Assembly (NCBI GenBank): GCA_964577295.1
Contig: CAZNYN010000013.1
Coordinates: 1-44,060 of the forward strand
Reading direction: 5' to 3'
DNA: 44,060 nt
Origin: CAZNYN01 sp964577295
GTDB taxonomy: Bacteria > Synergistota > Synergistia > Synergistales > Synergistaceae
In this document: one piece after another, positions 15,262 through 23,772 of the stretch
Position numbering within the stretch: the stretch's first letter is position 1
Layout of the letters: each line of letters begins with the position of its first letter
Translations under genes and position numbers: made by a program
Notes under the pieces: model-generated
Database searches by the model: none
What the model saw: the letters and a program-made list of their open reading frames with translations, nothing else
What the model was told of the DNA's origin: nothing

Positions 15262-16546
15262 TATCCTAAACAATATAAACGAATTCATGCAAAGTGCCGT
15301 CAAAAAAATATTACATGCGGGCGGATTGCTTGACAGAAGCGGAGATTCATTTTTCGATACGAAGCTGTTCTTATGCGGGGTATCGGTGTTTATTTCCGTT
15401 CTTATCTGGACGTTTGTTGCGTGGGACGGCAATACGGAGGGAACGAGAAGCATATCCGTGCCCATACAGTATATCAACCTTACAAAGGGCTACTCTATTT
15501 ACACACAGAACAAAAGAATTGAAATAAGGTTTGCCGGACGTCTAAACTCTCTTGCCAATATCGAGGAGTCTGACATTTCCGCCACTGTCGACCTGCAGGG
15601 GATGCAGATAGGGAGTTACTCTCTCCCTATCAAGGCAGACGGACCTCAGTCCGTAAGAATAAGGTCTCAGACACCGACTCTTGCAGAGGTTGAGATTTAC
15701 AGATATGTCGAAAGAACCATTCCCGTTACCTGGAAACAGGATGAGACAGCGAGCGGAGACGCAATAATTTCAAACGTACAGCTCTCTCCGTCGGAAGCCA
15801 CAATAAGCGGTCCCGAAAATGACGTGCTCTCTGTGCAGTCGATAGAGGCGCTTGTGCCTATTGACAAAAATAATACAAGCGAGGTCAAAGCTCCCCTCAG
15901 AGTGACGGGTGTTGCACCTGACTCTGCTCAGAGAATTAAAATAATGCCGTCCGCCGTAAACGCAAAAGTAATGTTTGAAGAGGAAGTAGTGGCGGAGCGC
16001 ATTCCGGTAAGAGTTTCCGTTGTGGGAGTGCCTGCGGATGATATGCAGATTGACAGCATCAAGGTTGTTCCCGACAGAGTCTCGGTCAAAGGCAGGGGAG
16101 ACCTTGTAAGAAAAATGCAGTCGATAGTCCTGCCTCCTGTGGATATAACGGGGCTTGACCAGAATCTTCAGCTGATGATACCGCTGCAGCCGACGGACTT
16201 AGACCCTGGCATTGAAATAGAAGGGCCCGACAGAGCGAGAGTGGATATAATAATCCGAAATAAAATGACGACGAAAACATTTTCAAGTGTGGGGATAATG
16301 GTAGCAGGCATCGATGAAAACAAAGACTGGAAAGTTCAGCCTCAATATGCCTCTGTTACTATCGAAGGTACTCAGGCGGCCCTCAATATGCTTCAGAGCG
16401 GGCACGTGCCGTTTGAACTCTATGTGGATGTATCAAACATTGTTTCGCACCAGATTGAACTTCCCGTGCTCGTAAGAAATTTGAAAAAGGATTTTCAGAT
16501 TGTCAAGATTGAGCCGGAAGAGGTGTCTGTATCTATCGTAAATTAG
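15248..16546 (+). CDS. cdaR: YbbR-domain protein, CdaA regulator
   Basis: This 432-residue protein has one transmembrane segment (about 40-60, after an N-terminal cytoplasmic stretch) followed by several extracytoplasmic YbbR repeats to the C terminus. In Firmicutes such proteins bind CdaA and alter c-di-AMP output. YbbR character is seen in the repeated patterns of the type SVPIQYINLTKGY, and in repeated P-V-R-V-S-V/G-V strands in which each repeat ends with a hydrophobic beta strand. The overlap with cdaA implies co-translation. Repeat boundaries cannot be fixed by eye; four repeats is my estimate. Confidence 0.9.
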   Translation: MKKPNILNNINEFMQSAVKKILHAGGLLDRSGDSFFDTKLFLCGVSVFISVLIWTFVAWDGNTEGTRSISVPIQYINLTKGYSIYTQNKRIEIRFAGRLNSLANIEESDISATVDLQGMQIGSYSLPIKADGPQSVRIRSQTPTLAEVEIYRYVERTIPVTWKQDETASGDAIISNVQLSPSEATISGPENDVLSVQSIEALVPIDKNNTSEVKAPLRVTGVAPDSAQRIKIMPSAVNAKVMFEEEVVAERIPVRVSVVGVPADDMQIDSIKVVPDRVSVKGRGDLVRKMQSIVLPPVDITGLDQNLQLMIPLQPTDLDPGIEIEGPDRARVDIIIRNKMTTKTFSSVGIMVAGIDENKDWKVQPQYASVTIEGTQAALNMLQSGHVPFELYVDVSNIVSHQIELPVLVRNLKKDFQIVKIEPEEVSVSIVN

Positions 16547-16596
16547 AATTTTAGAAGCGGACAAATATAGCATATTAGTTAAGAGGAGTGTTTCGA

Positions 16597-17970
16597 GTGT
16601 CGGATTCAATAAATAAGACGAGAAAATACTTTGGCACGGACGGGGTAAGGGATATAGCCAACGAGGGGAACATGACTCCCGAGTTCGCTCTTGCTTTGGG
16701 ACGCGCTTATGTCTTGTTCAATAAAGAGCGCGGAGTAAAGCGCCCTCACATCGCAGTAGGCCGTGATACAAGATTTTCAGGCCCTATGATACAGGCCGCT
16801 CTGACAGCGGGAATAAATTCCGCAGGAGGAGATGTCTCAGACCTCGGAGTTATTCCTACACCGGGTGTCAGTTATGCTGTCGCAAACAATAATTTTGACG
16901 GGGGTGCTGTAATAAGCGCTTCACATAATCCGTCCGAATATAACGGCATAAAATTTCTGGACGGCAGCGGGTTTAAACTGACGGACTCTCAAGAATTGTC
17001 AATAGAGGAGAAAATTTTTGCACAGAACGATGGAAACCGTCCTATATCATCATGCCTGGGCACTGTAACCAATGGGCAACATCTCTCCGATGACTACCTT
17101 AACTCGCTCCTGGCTTTGGTAGACGAGATTGGCAAAAAGGATTATCCGATAACGGCTGACGGTGCCAACGGAGCAGCTTCCCACCTTCTTGAGCCCCTTT
17201 TTAAAAATTGGGGCGGAAAAGTGAATATAGTAGGAAACACTCCCGACGGCATAAATATAAATAACGGTGTCGGAGTTACTCATATGAACTATCTCTGCAC
17301 CGAGACTGTAAAAAGTTCATCTTTGCTCGGTATAGCTTATGACGGAGATACCGACAGAGTGCTTATGTGCGATTCAAAAGGGCGAGTCCTCGACGGAGAT
17401 ATAATGCTCTGGGTAATAGGGAGATGGCTTGCAAAACACGGCAAGCTCGGTTCTGGAGTTGTCGCCACAGTAATGAGCAATATGGTTTTGGAGGATCTCC
17501 TTGCCGAAGAGGGAATAAAGGTGTTCCGCTGCGGCGTAGGCGACAGGTATGTTCTTGATACGATGAGAAAGAACAACTGTCGTTTGGGCGGGGAACAGTC
17601 GGGACATATAATAGCCTTGGATCATGCCAATACAGGCGACGGACTTTGTTCCGGAGCGCTGTTCCTGAAAGCTGTTGAAGATTTGAATGAAAATATAGCC
17701 ACTTTAGCTGACAGGTTTGACCGTTATCCTCAAGTTCTTACAAACGTCAGAATCAAAGACAGAGAAACGCTCATGAGCAGCAAAAAACTCGCCTCTGCGG
17801 TAAAAGATTCGGAGAAAAAGCTTGAAGGCAAGGGAAGAATGCTCCTTCGTCCTTCCGGGACGGAACCCCTTCTTCGCATATTTGTGGAGTCAAGAGATCC
17901 TTTGCTTATGGAAAACGTGGCCTCATATCTTGAGCGTACAATAAACGAGATTATTGCGGAGGAATTATAA
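16597..17970 (+). CDS. glmM: Phosphoglucosamine mutase
   Basis: GlmM converts glucosamine-6-phosphate to glucosamine-1-phosphate on the route to UDP-GlcNAc. The 457-residue protein has the N-terminal YFGTDGVRD, the phosphoserine loop SASHNP with Ser108, the metal-binding DGDTDR motif, and the C-terminal phosphate-binding RPSGTEP. The start is GTG 16597, eight bases after AAGAGGAG; the in-frame GTG 16588 overlaps that site. It follows cdaR by 50 bases without a terminator. Later in the window glmU completes the pathway. Confidence 0.94.
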   Translation: MSDSINKTRKYFGTDGVRDIANEGNMTPEFALALGRAYVLFNKERGVKRPHIAVGRDTRFSGPMIQAALTAGINSAGGDVSDLGVIPTPGVSYAVANNNFDGGAVISASHNPSEYNGIKFLDGSGFKLTDSQELSIEEKIFAQNDGNRPISSCLGTVTNGQHLSDDYLNSLLALVDEIGKKDYPITADGANGAASHLLEPLFKNWGGKVNIVGNTPDGININNGVGVTHMNYLCTETVKSSSLLGIAYDGDTDRVLMCDSKGRVLDGDIMLWVIGRWLAKHGKLGSGVVATVMSNMVLEDLLAEEGIKVFRCGVGDRYVLDTMRKNNCRLGGEQSGHIIALDHANTGDGLCSGALFLKAVEDLNENIATLADRFDRYPQVLTNVRIKDRETLMSSKKLASAVKDSEKKLEGKGRMLLRPSGTEPLLRIFVESRDPLLMENVASYLERTINEIIAEEL

Positions 17971-17971
17971 A

Positions 17972-18859
17972 TTGTCTTCATTCAAGCCTATAGATAGAGC
18001 TGTGTTTCCCGTGGCGGGGCTTGGCACAAGATTTCTGCCTGCCACCAAGGATGTTCCAAAAGAGATGCTTCCTCTGATAGATAGGCCTCTTATCCACCAC
18101 GGAGTGGATGAGGCCGTCATGTCGGGATGCGATGAAATAGTATTTGTAACGGGCAGCGGCAAGGAATCGATAGAAAAATATTTCAGCCGCTCGTCCGAGC
18201 TTGAGGAACATCTGCGTTCCCATGGCAAGGAAGAGCTTGCCGATATAATAGCATCCATACCTGAGCTTGCAAAGTTTCACTATACAATGCAGAAAGAACC
18301 GCTGGGATTGGGACATGCCGTGCTGTGCGCGGAAGAATTCTGTAAAGAGTCGTTCTTTGGGCTGATTCTGCCCGATGATGTCTTTACAGCCTCCCCGACG
18401 GTGCTATCGCAGCTTGATGCCGTAAGAAAAAAATACGGAGGATCTGTCTTAAGCCTTGAAAAAGTTCCGCCAAGCGAGACACATAGGTACGGTATTGTCG
18501 ACGCTGAGGAGATAGAGCCGGGCGTTTATAAAATAAAGGGGCTCGTCGAAAAGCCCGACCCTGCAGAGGCTCCGTCAAACCTTGCCATAATGGGACGCTA
18601 TGTGCTTTCTCCTTCAATTTTTGAACATCTGAAGGCACTTAAGCCAGGCAAGGGCGGAGAATATCAGCTTACAGACGCCATTGCCTCGATGCTGGAGAAA
18701 GAAGAAGTCTACGGAGCCGTATACAAGGGAGTGCGTTTGGACTGCGGCGTAAGAGAGGGTTGGATAAAGGCTACTGTGGTTAAGGCTTTGGAGGATCCTG
18801 CTCTTCGTGATATAGTCCTGAATGCTATCCGCGAAAGCGGTTTTGAGAAACAGCAGTAG
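17972..18859 (+). CDS. galU: UTP-glucose-1-phosphate uridylyltransferase
   Basis: This enzyme makes UDP-glucose from UTP and glucose-1-phosphate for envelope sugars. The 295-residue protein has the nucleotide-binding AGLGTRFLPATK, the KEMLPLIDRP segment, and later EKPDP and a GGEYQLTDA motif, all typical of GalU. TTG at 17972 is the likely start: it lies nine bases after GCGGAGG, and the family N terminus (PIDRAVFPVAG) follows. An upstream in-frame TTG at 17954 would sit on the ribosome site. It begins one base after the glmM stop, so it belongs to the cdaA-cdaR-glmM-galU operon. Confidence 0.93.
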   Translation: MSSFKPIDRAVFPVAGLGTRFLPATKDVPKEMLPLIDRPLIHHGVDEAVMSGCDEIVFVTGSGKESIEKYFSRSSELEEHLRSHGKEELADIIASIPELAKFHYTMQKEPLGLGHAVLCAEEFCKESFFGLILPDDVFTASPTVLSQLDAVRKKYGGSVLSLEKVPPSETHRYGIVDAEEIEPGVYKIKGLVEKPDPAEAPSNLAIMGRYVLSPSIFEHLKALKPGKGGEYQLTDAIASMLEKEEVYGAVYKGVRLDCGVREGWIKATVVKALEDPALRDIVLNAIRESGFEKQQ

Positions 18860-18878
18860 CTTCTGTCACAGACAATGA

Positions 18879-18921
18879 TATGCGAAGGCCTCCCGTCTCT
18901 GAGACGGGAGGCCTTCGCATA
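18879..18921. terminator. Long perfect hairpin between convergent genes
   Basis: Bases 18879-18899 are the exact reverse complement of 18901-18921, giving a stem of about 19 bp with a 5-base loop. It sits between galU (plus) and a minus-strand gene that ends at 18924. It probably serves as a two-way terminator, though T runs on either side are short. Confidence 0.75.
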
Positions 18922-18923
18922 AT

Positions 18924-20003
18924 TTATTTGTTCTTTTGTATTTCTTCGGTAAACGGATAGTATATCCTGATGCCGGTGATATCCTTCAGCCCGTTGTCAT
19001 TACGTCCCGCAACATCGTTAAGCAACTGCCAGCCTCCGCTGCCGTAACGGGCAAGAATCAGAGATTTTCTGCCGTATGTCGACCAGATATCCCAAAGCTC
19101 CTCGCCTGCCGCGGGTCCTGAAACCAACGCATTTTTAAATAGGGGGGGCGTTCCGCCAATCATAGATTTGCCGTCGACAGGGCCTATAATAAGCCACTGT
19201 GACATGTCCCACGCTCCCTGCATTTCTTTGGATGTCAAAGCGTGATCCCACGGAATTATCTGAAATCCTCCGGTGACTCCGCGGGGAGTGGTTGATATGT
19301 CTATTACGCCGCTGTGGTTTGCGCGTATTGCCCCTGTGCGCTGAAATAATGTGCCTTCGAAGCGTCCCGTGCCCTTTATAGGCTTGATAACGCGTCCGAG
19401 CACTTCATATCCGTCGGATCTCCACGCTGTGACTCGTCCGCCCGGTCTGTTTTCAATATCTACCATATATGGCATGGAAGAGTCTTCATAGGCAGTGATA
19501 ACAACAGTATCTCCCTGTTTTGGCAGATTGTTCGCGGATAATGGAGCGGCAGTGCCGTCTTTTTTGTGTATCGATACTTTTGAACCGACAGGCGGAGCCC
19601 AAGCTCCAAAGAGGCTCTCTCCTGCTTTCGGAGAGATAACTACGGACGCGCCCGCTCCTGCGGCGGGTGCAATTGTCTCACGGGGAATGATGCTCATTGT
19701 GCGTCCCTTGCTTTTTTCAACGGAGACAAGCATGTGTATAGCGTTCACTGCCGAGGCGCAGACGGTTCCTTCAGTGCTCCACGCGCTCGCCGTATAGCTG
19801 GGCCAGCGTGTCTTTGTAGGAAGAAGCACGACCGTTCCTGCATTATGAATTGTTCCGCTGCTGTCTGTTACCGTCACAGATGCTCCTTTTTCCATAGGTA
19901 TCTCTATTTCAAAAAGTTTTTTCTCGGAGGCGTCTGCGGGCCCGGATAACGAGAATAGAAATACGCATAATATAAATACTGCGGCTATTTTAAAGTGTCT
20001 CAT
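18924..20003 (-). CDS. Secreted protein of unknown function
   Basis: I do not recognise this 359-residue protein. It has a clear signal peptide (MRHFK, hydrophobic core to about 21, likely cut after ADA near 26). The mature part is rich in Gly, Ser, Thr and Pro and in short beta-type strands, with only two cysteines in view (one in the signal peptide) and no transmembrane segment, so it is probably exported. The middle (about 195-245) has a run of G-T-G-R-F, F-Q-R-T-G-A-I-R and P-R-G segments followed by a tryptophan-rich C-terminal third. ATG 20003 is chosen over GTG 20012 because GGGGTG sits just ahead. A -10-like TATAAT precedes it, so it may be transcribed alone as well as from the perR promoter. 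Confidence 0.8.
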   Translation of the reverse strand: MRHFKIAAVFILCVFLFSLSGPADASEKKLFEIEIPMEKGASVTVTDSSGTIHNAGTVVLLPTKTRWPSYTASAWSTEGTVCASAVNAIHMLVSVEKSKGRTMSIIPRETIAPAAGAGASVVISPKAGESLFGAWAPPVGSKVSIHKKDGTAAPLSANNLPKQGDTVVITAYEDSSMPYMVDIENRPGGRVTAWRSDGYEVLGRVIKPIKGTGRFEGTLFQRTGAIRANHSGVIDISTTPRGVTGGFQIIPWDHALTSKEMQGAWDMSQWLIIGPVDGKSMIGGTPPLFKNALVSGPAAGEELWDIWSTYGRKSLILARYGSGGWQLLNDVAGRNDNGLKDITGIRIYYPFTEEIQKNK

Positions 20004-20025
20004 TTTTATCACCCCGTATAAATGA

Positions 20026-20031
20026 ATTATA
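20026..20031 (-). promoter_or_regulatory. Possible -10 for the secreted-protein gene
   Basis: On the minus strand a perfect TATAAT lies in an AT-rich 40-base gap, 23 bases before the start codon. No -35 matches well. Confidence 0.4.
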
Positions 20032-20043
20032 TACTTGCATTGT

Positions 20044-20583
20044 TTAAAAATTTAAATTGATACCAATCGGGAAGAACCATATTGCCCATATATTTCCGAG
20101 AAAATGAAAGATGACGGACGGCAGTATGTTTCCGTACCTCTCCTTTAATATACTCATTATAACGCCGGGAAAGAATGTTGTAAGAGAAATAATATTGGGG
20201 GCTGCAATAAGATGAATCGGGGCAAAAATCATATTTGTCACTATAACAGCAGTAGGAGCGGAAAAATACTTTTTAATCATCGTCTGGAGCCATCCGCGAA
20301 AGAAGGTCTCTTCTATGATGGCTGCCGCCAATCCCGCCGCAGCCATATTCAATATTTCAGATAGATTTCTTTTGTGAGGAAGAGTGTCCCATGGCCACAT
20401 TAAAGCCACGGGCGTCAGCAGCAACAAAACAGCTGCAGACACAAACAGTGTCTGCAGGATGTCTTTTTTTCTGTAAGACCAGCTTAATCCATAATCAACA
20501 GGACTCTCTTTCCTGTACCAGCACCAAAAATAAGGCCAGTAGAGCAGAAAGACACCTGCTGCCAGAGATATTATTTTATTCAT
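20044..20583 (-). CDS. CPBP-family intramembrane protease
   Basis: This 179-residue polytopic membrane protein belongs to the CPBP (CAAX protease/bacteriocin-processing, ABI) family. The diagnostic motifs are present: EETFFR with Glu91, Glu92 and Arg96; a histidine at 124 (FAPIHL); and HFLGN with His160 and Asn164. About five hydrophobic segments surround them. Family members are intramembrane glutamic or metallo-type proteases; substrates are unknown here. It starts 15 bases after perR with no good ribosome site, suggesting translational coupling, and precedes the secreted protein. It is shorter than many family members but looks complete. Confidence 0.88.
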   Translation of the reverse strand: MNKIISLAAGVFLLYWPYFWCWYRKESPVDYGLSWSYRKKDILQTLFVSAAVLLLLTPVALMWPWDTLPHKRNLSEILNMAAAGLAAAIIEETFFRGWLQTMIKKYFSAPTAVIVTNMIFAPIHLIAAPNIISLTTFFPGVIMSILKERYGNILPSVIFHFLGNIWAIWFFPIGINLNF

Positions 20584-20598
20584 CAGATTGCTGTGCTT

Positions 20599-21027
20599 TT
20601 ATATTTTACAGCAGTCCGAGCAAAGTCCGTAGAAAAAGATTTCAGCCTGTTCTATTTGGGCAATATTATTCTGCGCGGCGCTTGCGGAACGGAAGAGATT
20701 ATCTTCGTCTATATTGATATCTACAAGTTTGCCGCATTTTTTGCACAGGAAGTGCCCGTGAGTGGCTATTGTGGGGTCGAAATAGACTCTTTTGTCATCT
20801 ATGCTCAATATTTTTATAAGTCCTGCTTCGGCAAGCAGCTGTGCTGTGCTGTAGACTGTTGCGACAGACATTGTCGGATATTCAACGGCAAGTTCGCGAT
20901 AGAGAACATCCGCCGAAGGATGGTCTTTGCGTCCCTCCAGCTGTCTTAATATGGCTATTCTCTGTGCTGTAATTTTTGCTCCGCGTTCTCTAAGAACGGA
21001 TATTCCATCGTTGACTGTCCACATCAT
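20599..21027 (-). CDS. perR: PerR-type peroxide/metal-responsive repressor
   Basis: A Fur-superfamily repressor of 142 residues: an N-terminal winged helix with the DNA-recognition segment near 54-70, then a metal-binding dimerisation domain. The five regulatory-metal ligands of B. subtilis PerR (His37, Asp85, His91, His93, Asp104) all have counterparts: His36, Asp84, His90, His92 and Asp103. The aspartate at the last position favours PerR over Fur. The structural zinc site has Cys95/Cys98 and Cys136/Cys139. Two adjacent ATGs (21027 and 21024) follow GGGAGGAT. Its promoter carries two TTATGATAA palindromes, consistent with autoregulation. Confidence 0.85.
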   Translation of the reverse strand: MMWTVNDGISVLRERGAKITAQRIAILRQLEGRKDHPSADVLYRELAVEYPTMSVATVYSTAQLLAEAGLIKILSIDDKRVYFDPTIATHGHFLCKKCGKLVDINIDEDNLFRSASAAQNNIAQIEQAEIFFYGLCSDCCKI

Positions 21028-21043
21028 CTGATCCTCCCGATTT

Positions 21044-21106
21044 TTATTATGATAACTAAATCAAATTCATTATAAATCATCCTTCATGTTTTGTACATTA
21101 TGATAA
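21044..21106 (-). promoter_or_regulatory. perR promoter with paired operator-like sites
   Basis: On the minus strand, TGTACA (21097-21092) and TATAAT (21074-21069) are 17 bases apart, a good sigma-70-type promoter. ATTATGATAA occurs exactly twice, at 21046-21055 (just after the predicted transcription start) and 21097-21106 (touching the -35). Each contains the palindrome TTATGATAA. The inner copy, widened to 21044-21058, agrees with 10 of the 14 defined positions of the PerR box TTATAATnATTATAA. Confidence 0.65.
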
Positions 21107-21123
21107 GATTTTGAAAATAGTAC

Positions 21124-21153
21124 TTGCGTAATTTTAACGAATCGGTCTATAAT
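21124..21153 (+). promoter_or_regulatory. Promoter of the tRNA-Gln gene
   Basis: TTGCGT (21124-21129) and TATAAT (21148-21153) are separated by 18 bases, 15 bases before the tRNA. This region is divergent from the perR promoter. Confidence 0.75.
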
Positions 21154-21168
21154 GTGCGTTGCGCATTA

Positions 21169-21242
21169 TGGGGTGTAGCCAAGCGGCAAGGCAGTGGACT
21201 TTGGATCCGCGATCGATGGTTCGAATCCATCCACCCCAGCCA
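21169..21242 (+). tRNA. tRNA-Gln, anticodon TTG
   Basis: A full cloverleaf is visible. The acceptor stem TGGGGTG/CACCCCA ends in a G discriminator and an encoded CCA. The D arm is GCC...GGC, and the anticodon stem GTGGA/TCCGC has loop CTTTGGA, whose central TTG is at 21201-21203. The T arm is GATGG-TTCGAAT-CCATC. It has its own promoter and terminator. Confidence 0.95.
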
Positions 21243-21254
21243 TTTGAATTTAAA

Positions 21255-21292
21255 AGAGAAGGTTTTGCATGACCTTCTCTGGTTTTGTGTTT
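21255..21292 (+). terminator. Terminator after tRNA-Gln
   Basis: A 9-bp perfect stem AGAGAAGGT/ACCTTCTCT with an 8-base loop is followed by GGTTTTGTGTTT. It is leaky-looking, so some read-through into glmU is possible. Confidence 0.65.
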
Positions 21293-21320
21293 CTAATACA
21301 GATTGAAGGGAGCTTGCAAT

Positions 21321-22718
21321 ATGCAGCAAAATAAAAAGCCACTCTGCGTGCTGGTACTGGCGGCAGGTAAGGGAACGCGCATGCACAGCAAGACCTCAAA
21401 AGTACTTCAGTTAATGTTGGAAGAGCCTCTTCTCTACTATCCTTTGACTGCTTCTCGCGGCGCAGGAATAGATTCCATTGCCGTCGTGCTGGGCTTTTCG
21501 GGAGAGACTGTTGAGAAATGGCTCGCGAATGAATTTAACGACGTAAATGTTATTTGGCAGAGAGAGCAGCTCGGCACAGGCCATGCCGCAAAACTTGCCC
21601 AGGAATGGTGGGGCGATTTTGAAAATGTTATTATTCTTCCCGGAGATACACCTCTTATCACTTCAGATACATTGAAAACACTTGCGGAAACCCATATAGC
21701 TAATAGCAGCATGTGCAGTTTCTTAAGTTTTGACATTGCCGATCCGACCGGATACGGAAGGGTCATAAGAAAAGAGAATTCCATCAAAATTATTGAACAT
21801 AAAGATGCCACGGAAGAGGAGCGCCTCTGCCGCGAGGTCAACAGCGGAATGTACATATTCAATACAAAGGCTCTTTCCGATGTAATAGATGATATTAAAT
21901 GCGCCAACAGTCAGAAGGAGTATTACCTTCCCGACGCGCTGGCTCTGATACAAAACCGCGGAGGGCGTGTCGATGCGGTCAAAACAAATTGTCCCTCGGA
22001 ATTTTTGGGGGTTAATGACCCAAGGCAGCTTGCCGAGGCTGCGTCCATAATGCGTTCCAGAATATTGAATAAATTTATGTGCGCGGGCGTTCGCTGTTCG
22101 GACCCTCTCTCAACATGGATAGGGCCCAAAGTTACAATGGGCGAGGATATAATGCTTGAGCCCAATGTCCAGCTTTGGGGCGCTACGAGCATAGGCTCTG
22201 GCAGCAGAATAGGCAGTTTTTCCGTGCTCAGAGACACCGCGGTTGAAGAAGACGTAACTGTTGTCGGCTCTGTGAGGGTAAACGACAGTCGTATCGGACG
22301 CGGCTCGTCAGTCGGTCCGTTTGTATTTATCAGAGAAAATGCTCATCTTACAGAAAACGTACACGTCGGCCGCTTTGTAGAGATAAAGAAGAGCATAGTG
22401 GAAGACGGGTCAAAAGTTCCGCATCTTTCCTATATAGGAGATGCTCACATAGGCAAAAAAACCAACATAGGGGCAGGAACTATAACCTGCAACTACGATG
22501 GTGTAAAAAAGAATAAAACGGTCATAGGCGACAATTGTTTTATCGGAAGTGACACAATGCTGGTTGCCCCGCTCCAATTGGGCAATAATGTGACAACAGC
22601 TGCCGGTTCTACGATAACCAATGACATCCCGGAAGGGGCTCTTGGAGTCGGACGAGCCAGACAAGTCAATATTGACAACTGGTACGCCCGCACCAAGAAG
22701 ATTAAGGGAGGCAATTAA
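21321..22718 (+). CDS. glmU: Bifunctional N-acetylglucosamine-1-phosphate uridyltransferase / glucosamine-1-phosphate acetyltransferase
   Basis: GlmU acetylates glucosamine-1-phosphate and then couples it to UTP, giving UDP-GlcNAc for peptidoglycan and envelope. The 465-residue protein has the N-terminal uridyltransferase motif LAAGKGTRM and a C-terminal left-handed beta helix of hexapeptide repeats. The acetyltransferase segments HLSYIGDAHIG and GAGTITCNYDG are present. The ATG at 21321 is eight bases after AGGGAG; an in-frame TTG at 21303 has no ribosome site. prs follows after one base, a common glmU-prs pair. Confidence 0.95.
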   Translation: MQQNKKPLCVLVLAAGKGTRMHSKTSKVLQLMLEEPLLYYPLTASRGAGIDSIAVVLGFSGETVEKWLANEFNDVNVIWQREQLGTGHAAKLAQEWWGDFENVIILPGDTPLITSDTLKTLAETHIANSSMCSFLSFDIADPTGYGRVIRKENSIKIIEHKDATEEERLCREVNSGMYIFNTKALSDVIDDIKCANSQKEYYLPDALALIQNRGGRVDAVKTNCPSEFLGVNDPRQLAEAASIMRSRILNKFMCAGVRCSDPLSTWIGPKVTMGEDIMLEPNVQLWGATSIGSGSRIGSFSVLRDTAVEEDVTVVGSVRVNDSRIGRGSSVGPFVFIRENAHLTENVHVGRFVEIKKSIVEDGSKVPHLSYIGDAHIGKKTNIGAGTITCNYDGVKKNKTVIGDNCFIGSDTMLVAPLQLGNNVTTAAGSTITNDIPEGALGVGRARQVNIDNWYARTKKIKGGN

Positions 22719-22719
22719 C

Positions 22720-23691
22720 ATGTCCGCAGGGTTGAGAGAAGTAAAGATTTTTTCGGGGAGCGCGCACCAGCAATTTGCAGAAAATATATGCATGAACTTG
22801 GGCGTCCCTCTTTCCAAGTCAAAGCTGTTCAGATTTTCGGACGGTGAAATAGGAGTTTCAATCGAAGAAAGCGTTCGCGGTGCTGATGTCTATGTTGTTC
22901 AGCCGACTTGCGAGCCTGCCAACGAACACTTGATAGAGCTGCTTATTATAGTAGATGCGCTTCGCAGAGCATCGGCATATAGAGTAAATCTTGTAATGCC
23001 TTACTTCGGCTATGCGCGTCAGGACAGAAAGACACGCTCAAGAGAGCCGATTACCGCAAAGCTCATAGCCAACCTGCTTGAAAAAGCCGGCGCTGACAGA
23101 GTTATCTCCGCCGACTTGCACGCAGGTCAGATACAGGGATTCTTTGATATTCCCGTAGACCACCTCACCGGAGGACCGCTGCTCGCGTCATATTTCAAAC
23201 GGATTCTTAAAAGCGAAGCAGAAGCGGGGCTTGTCTCTGTTGTATCCCCGGACATAGGCGGAGTCGTAAGAGCACGCAAATTTGCCGAGCAGATAGGCAA
23301 TGCCGACCTCGCAATAGTCGACAAACGCCGTTCGCATGAAATCGCAAATACATGCGAAGTCATGGAAATAATAGGCAATGTTGAGGGAAAGACTGCGGTT
23401 CTTGTCGATGACATTATCGATACTGCCGGTACAATGGTAAAAGCAGCCGAAGCACTGAAGGAAAGAGGAGCCAAGGAAGTTTACGCCTGCGCCACACATG
23501 CGGTGCTCTCGGGGCCGGCTATCGAGAGGCTCAAGTCCTCATGTATCAAGCAGATGATATTGACCGATACGATACCTCTCTCCGAAGAGAAGAAGATTGA
23601 TAAGATAACGGTTCTTCCTATAGCGCCGCTTTTTGCCGAGGCACTCAGAAGAATCCACTCGGAGCATTCCGTAAGCATTCTTTTCCGTTAA
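22720..23691 (+). CDS. prs: Ribose-phosphate pyrophosphokinase
   Basis: This enzyme makes PRPP from ribose-5-phosphate and ATP, feeding nucleotide, histidine and tryptophan synthesis. The 323-residue protein has the N-terminal FSDGEIGVSIEESVRG, the RQDRK motif, DLHAGQIQGFFD, and the PRPP-binding loop VLVDDIIDTAGT. A strong AAGGGAGG site stands before ATG 22720, with the glmU stop just ahead. No terminator is seen before rplY; the 81-base gap holds a small hairpin. Confidence 0.95.
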   Translation: MSAGLREVKIFSGSAHQQFAENICMNLGVPLSKSKLFRFSDGEIGVSIEESVRGADVYVVQPTCEPANEHLIELLIIVDALRRASAYRVNLVMPYFGYARQDRKTRSREPITAKLIANLLEKAGADRVISADLHAGQIQGFFDIPVDHLTGGPLLASYFKRILKSEAEAGLVSVVSPDIGGVVRARKFAEQIGNADLAIVDKRRSHEIANTCEVMEIIGNVEGKTAVLVDDIIDTAGTMVKAAEALKERGAKEVYACATHAVLSGPAIERLKSSCIKQMILTDTIPLSEEKKIDKITVLPIAPLFAEALRRIHSEHSVSILFR

Positions 23692-23717
23692 ACCTGAAAC
23701 AAAAATGGCATCAATGC

Positions 23718-23731
23718 GTCTCTTGAGAGAC
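23718..23731 (+). repeat. Small inverted repeat before rplY
   Basis: GTCTC-TTGA-GAGAC forms a 5-bp hairpin 42 bases before the rplY start. It has no T run, so it is not a terminator. It could be part of a leader or mean nothing. Confidence 0.35.
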
Positions 23732-23772
23732 TGCTTAATGTAGAGCAAACACAAATTGAGGAGGAAATTACT

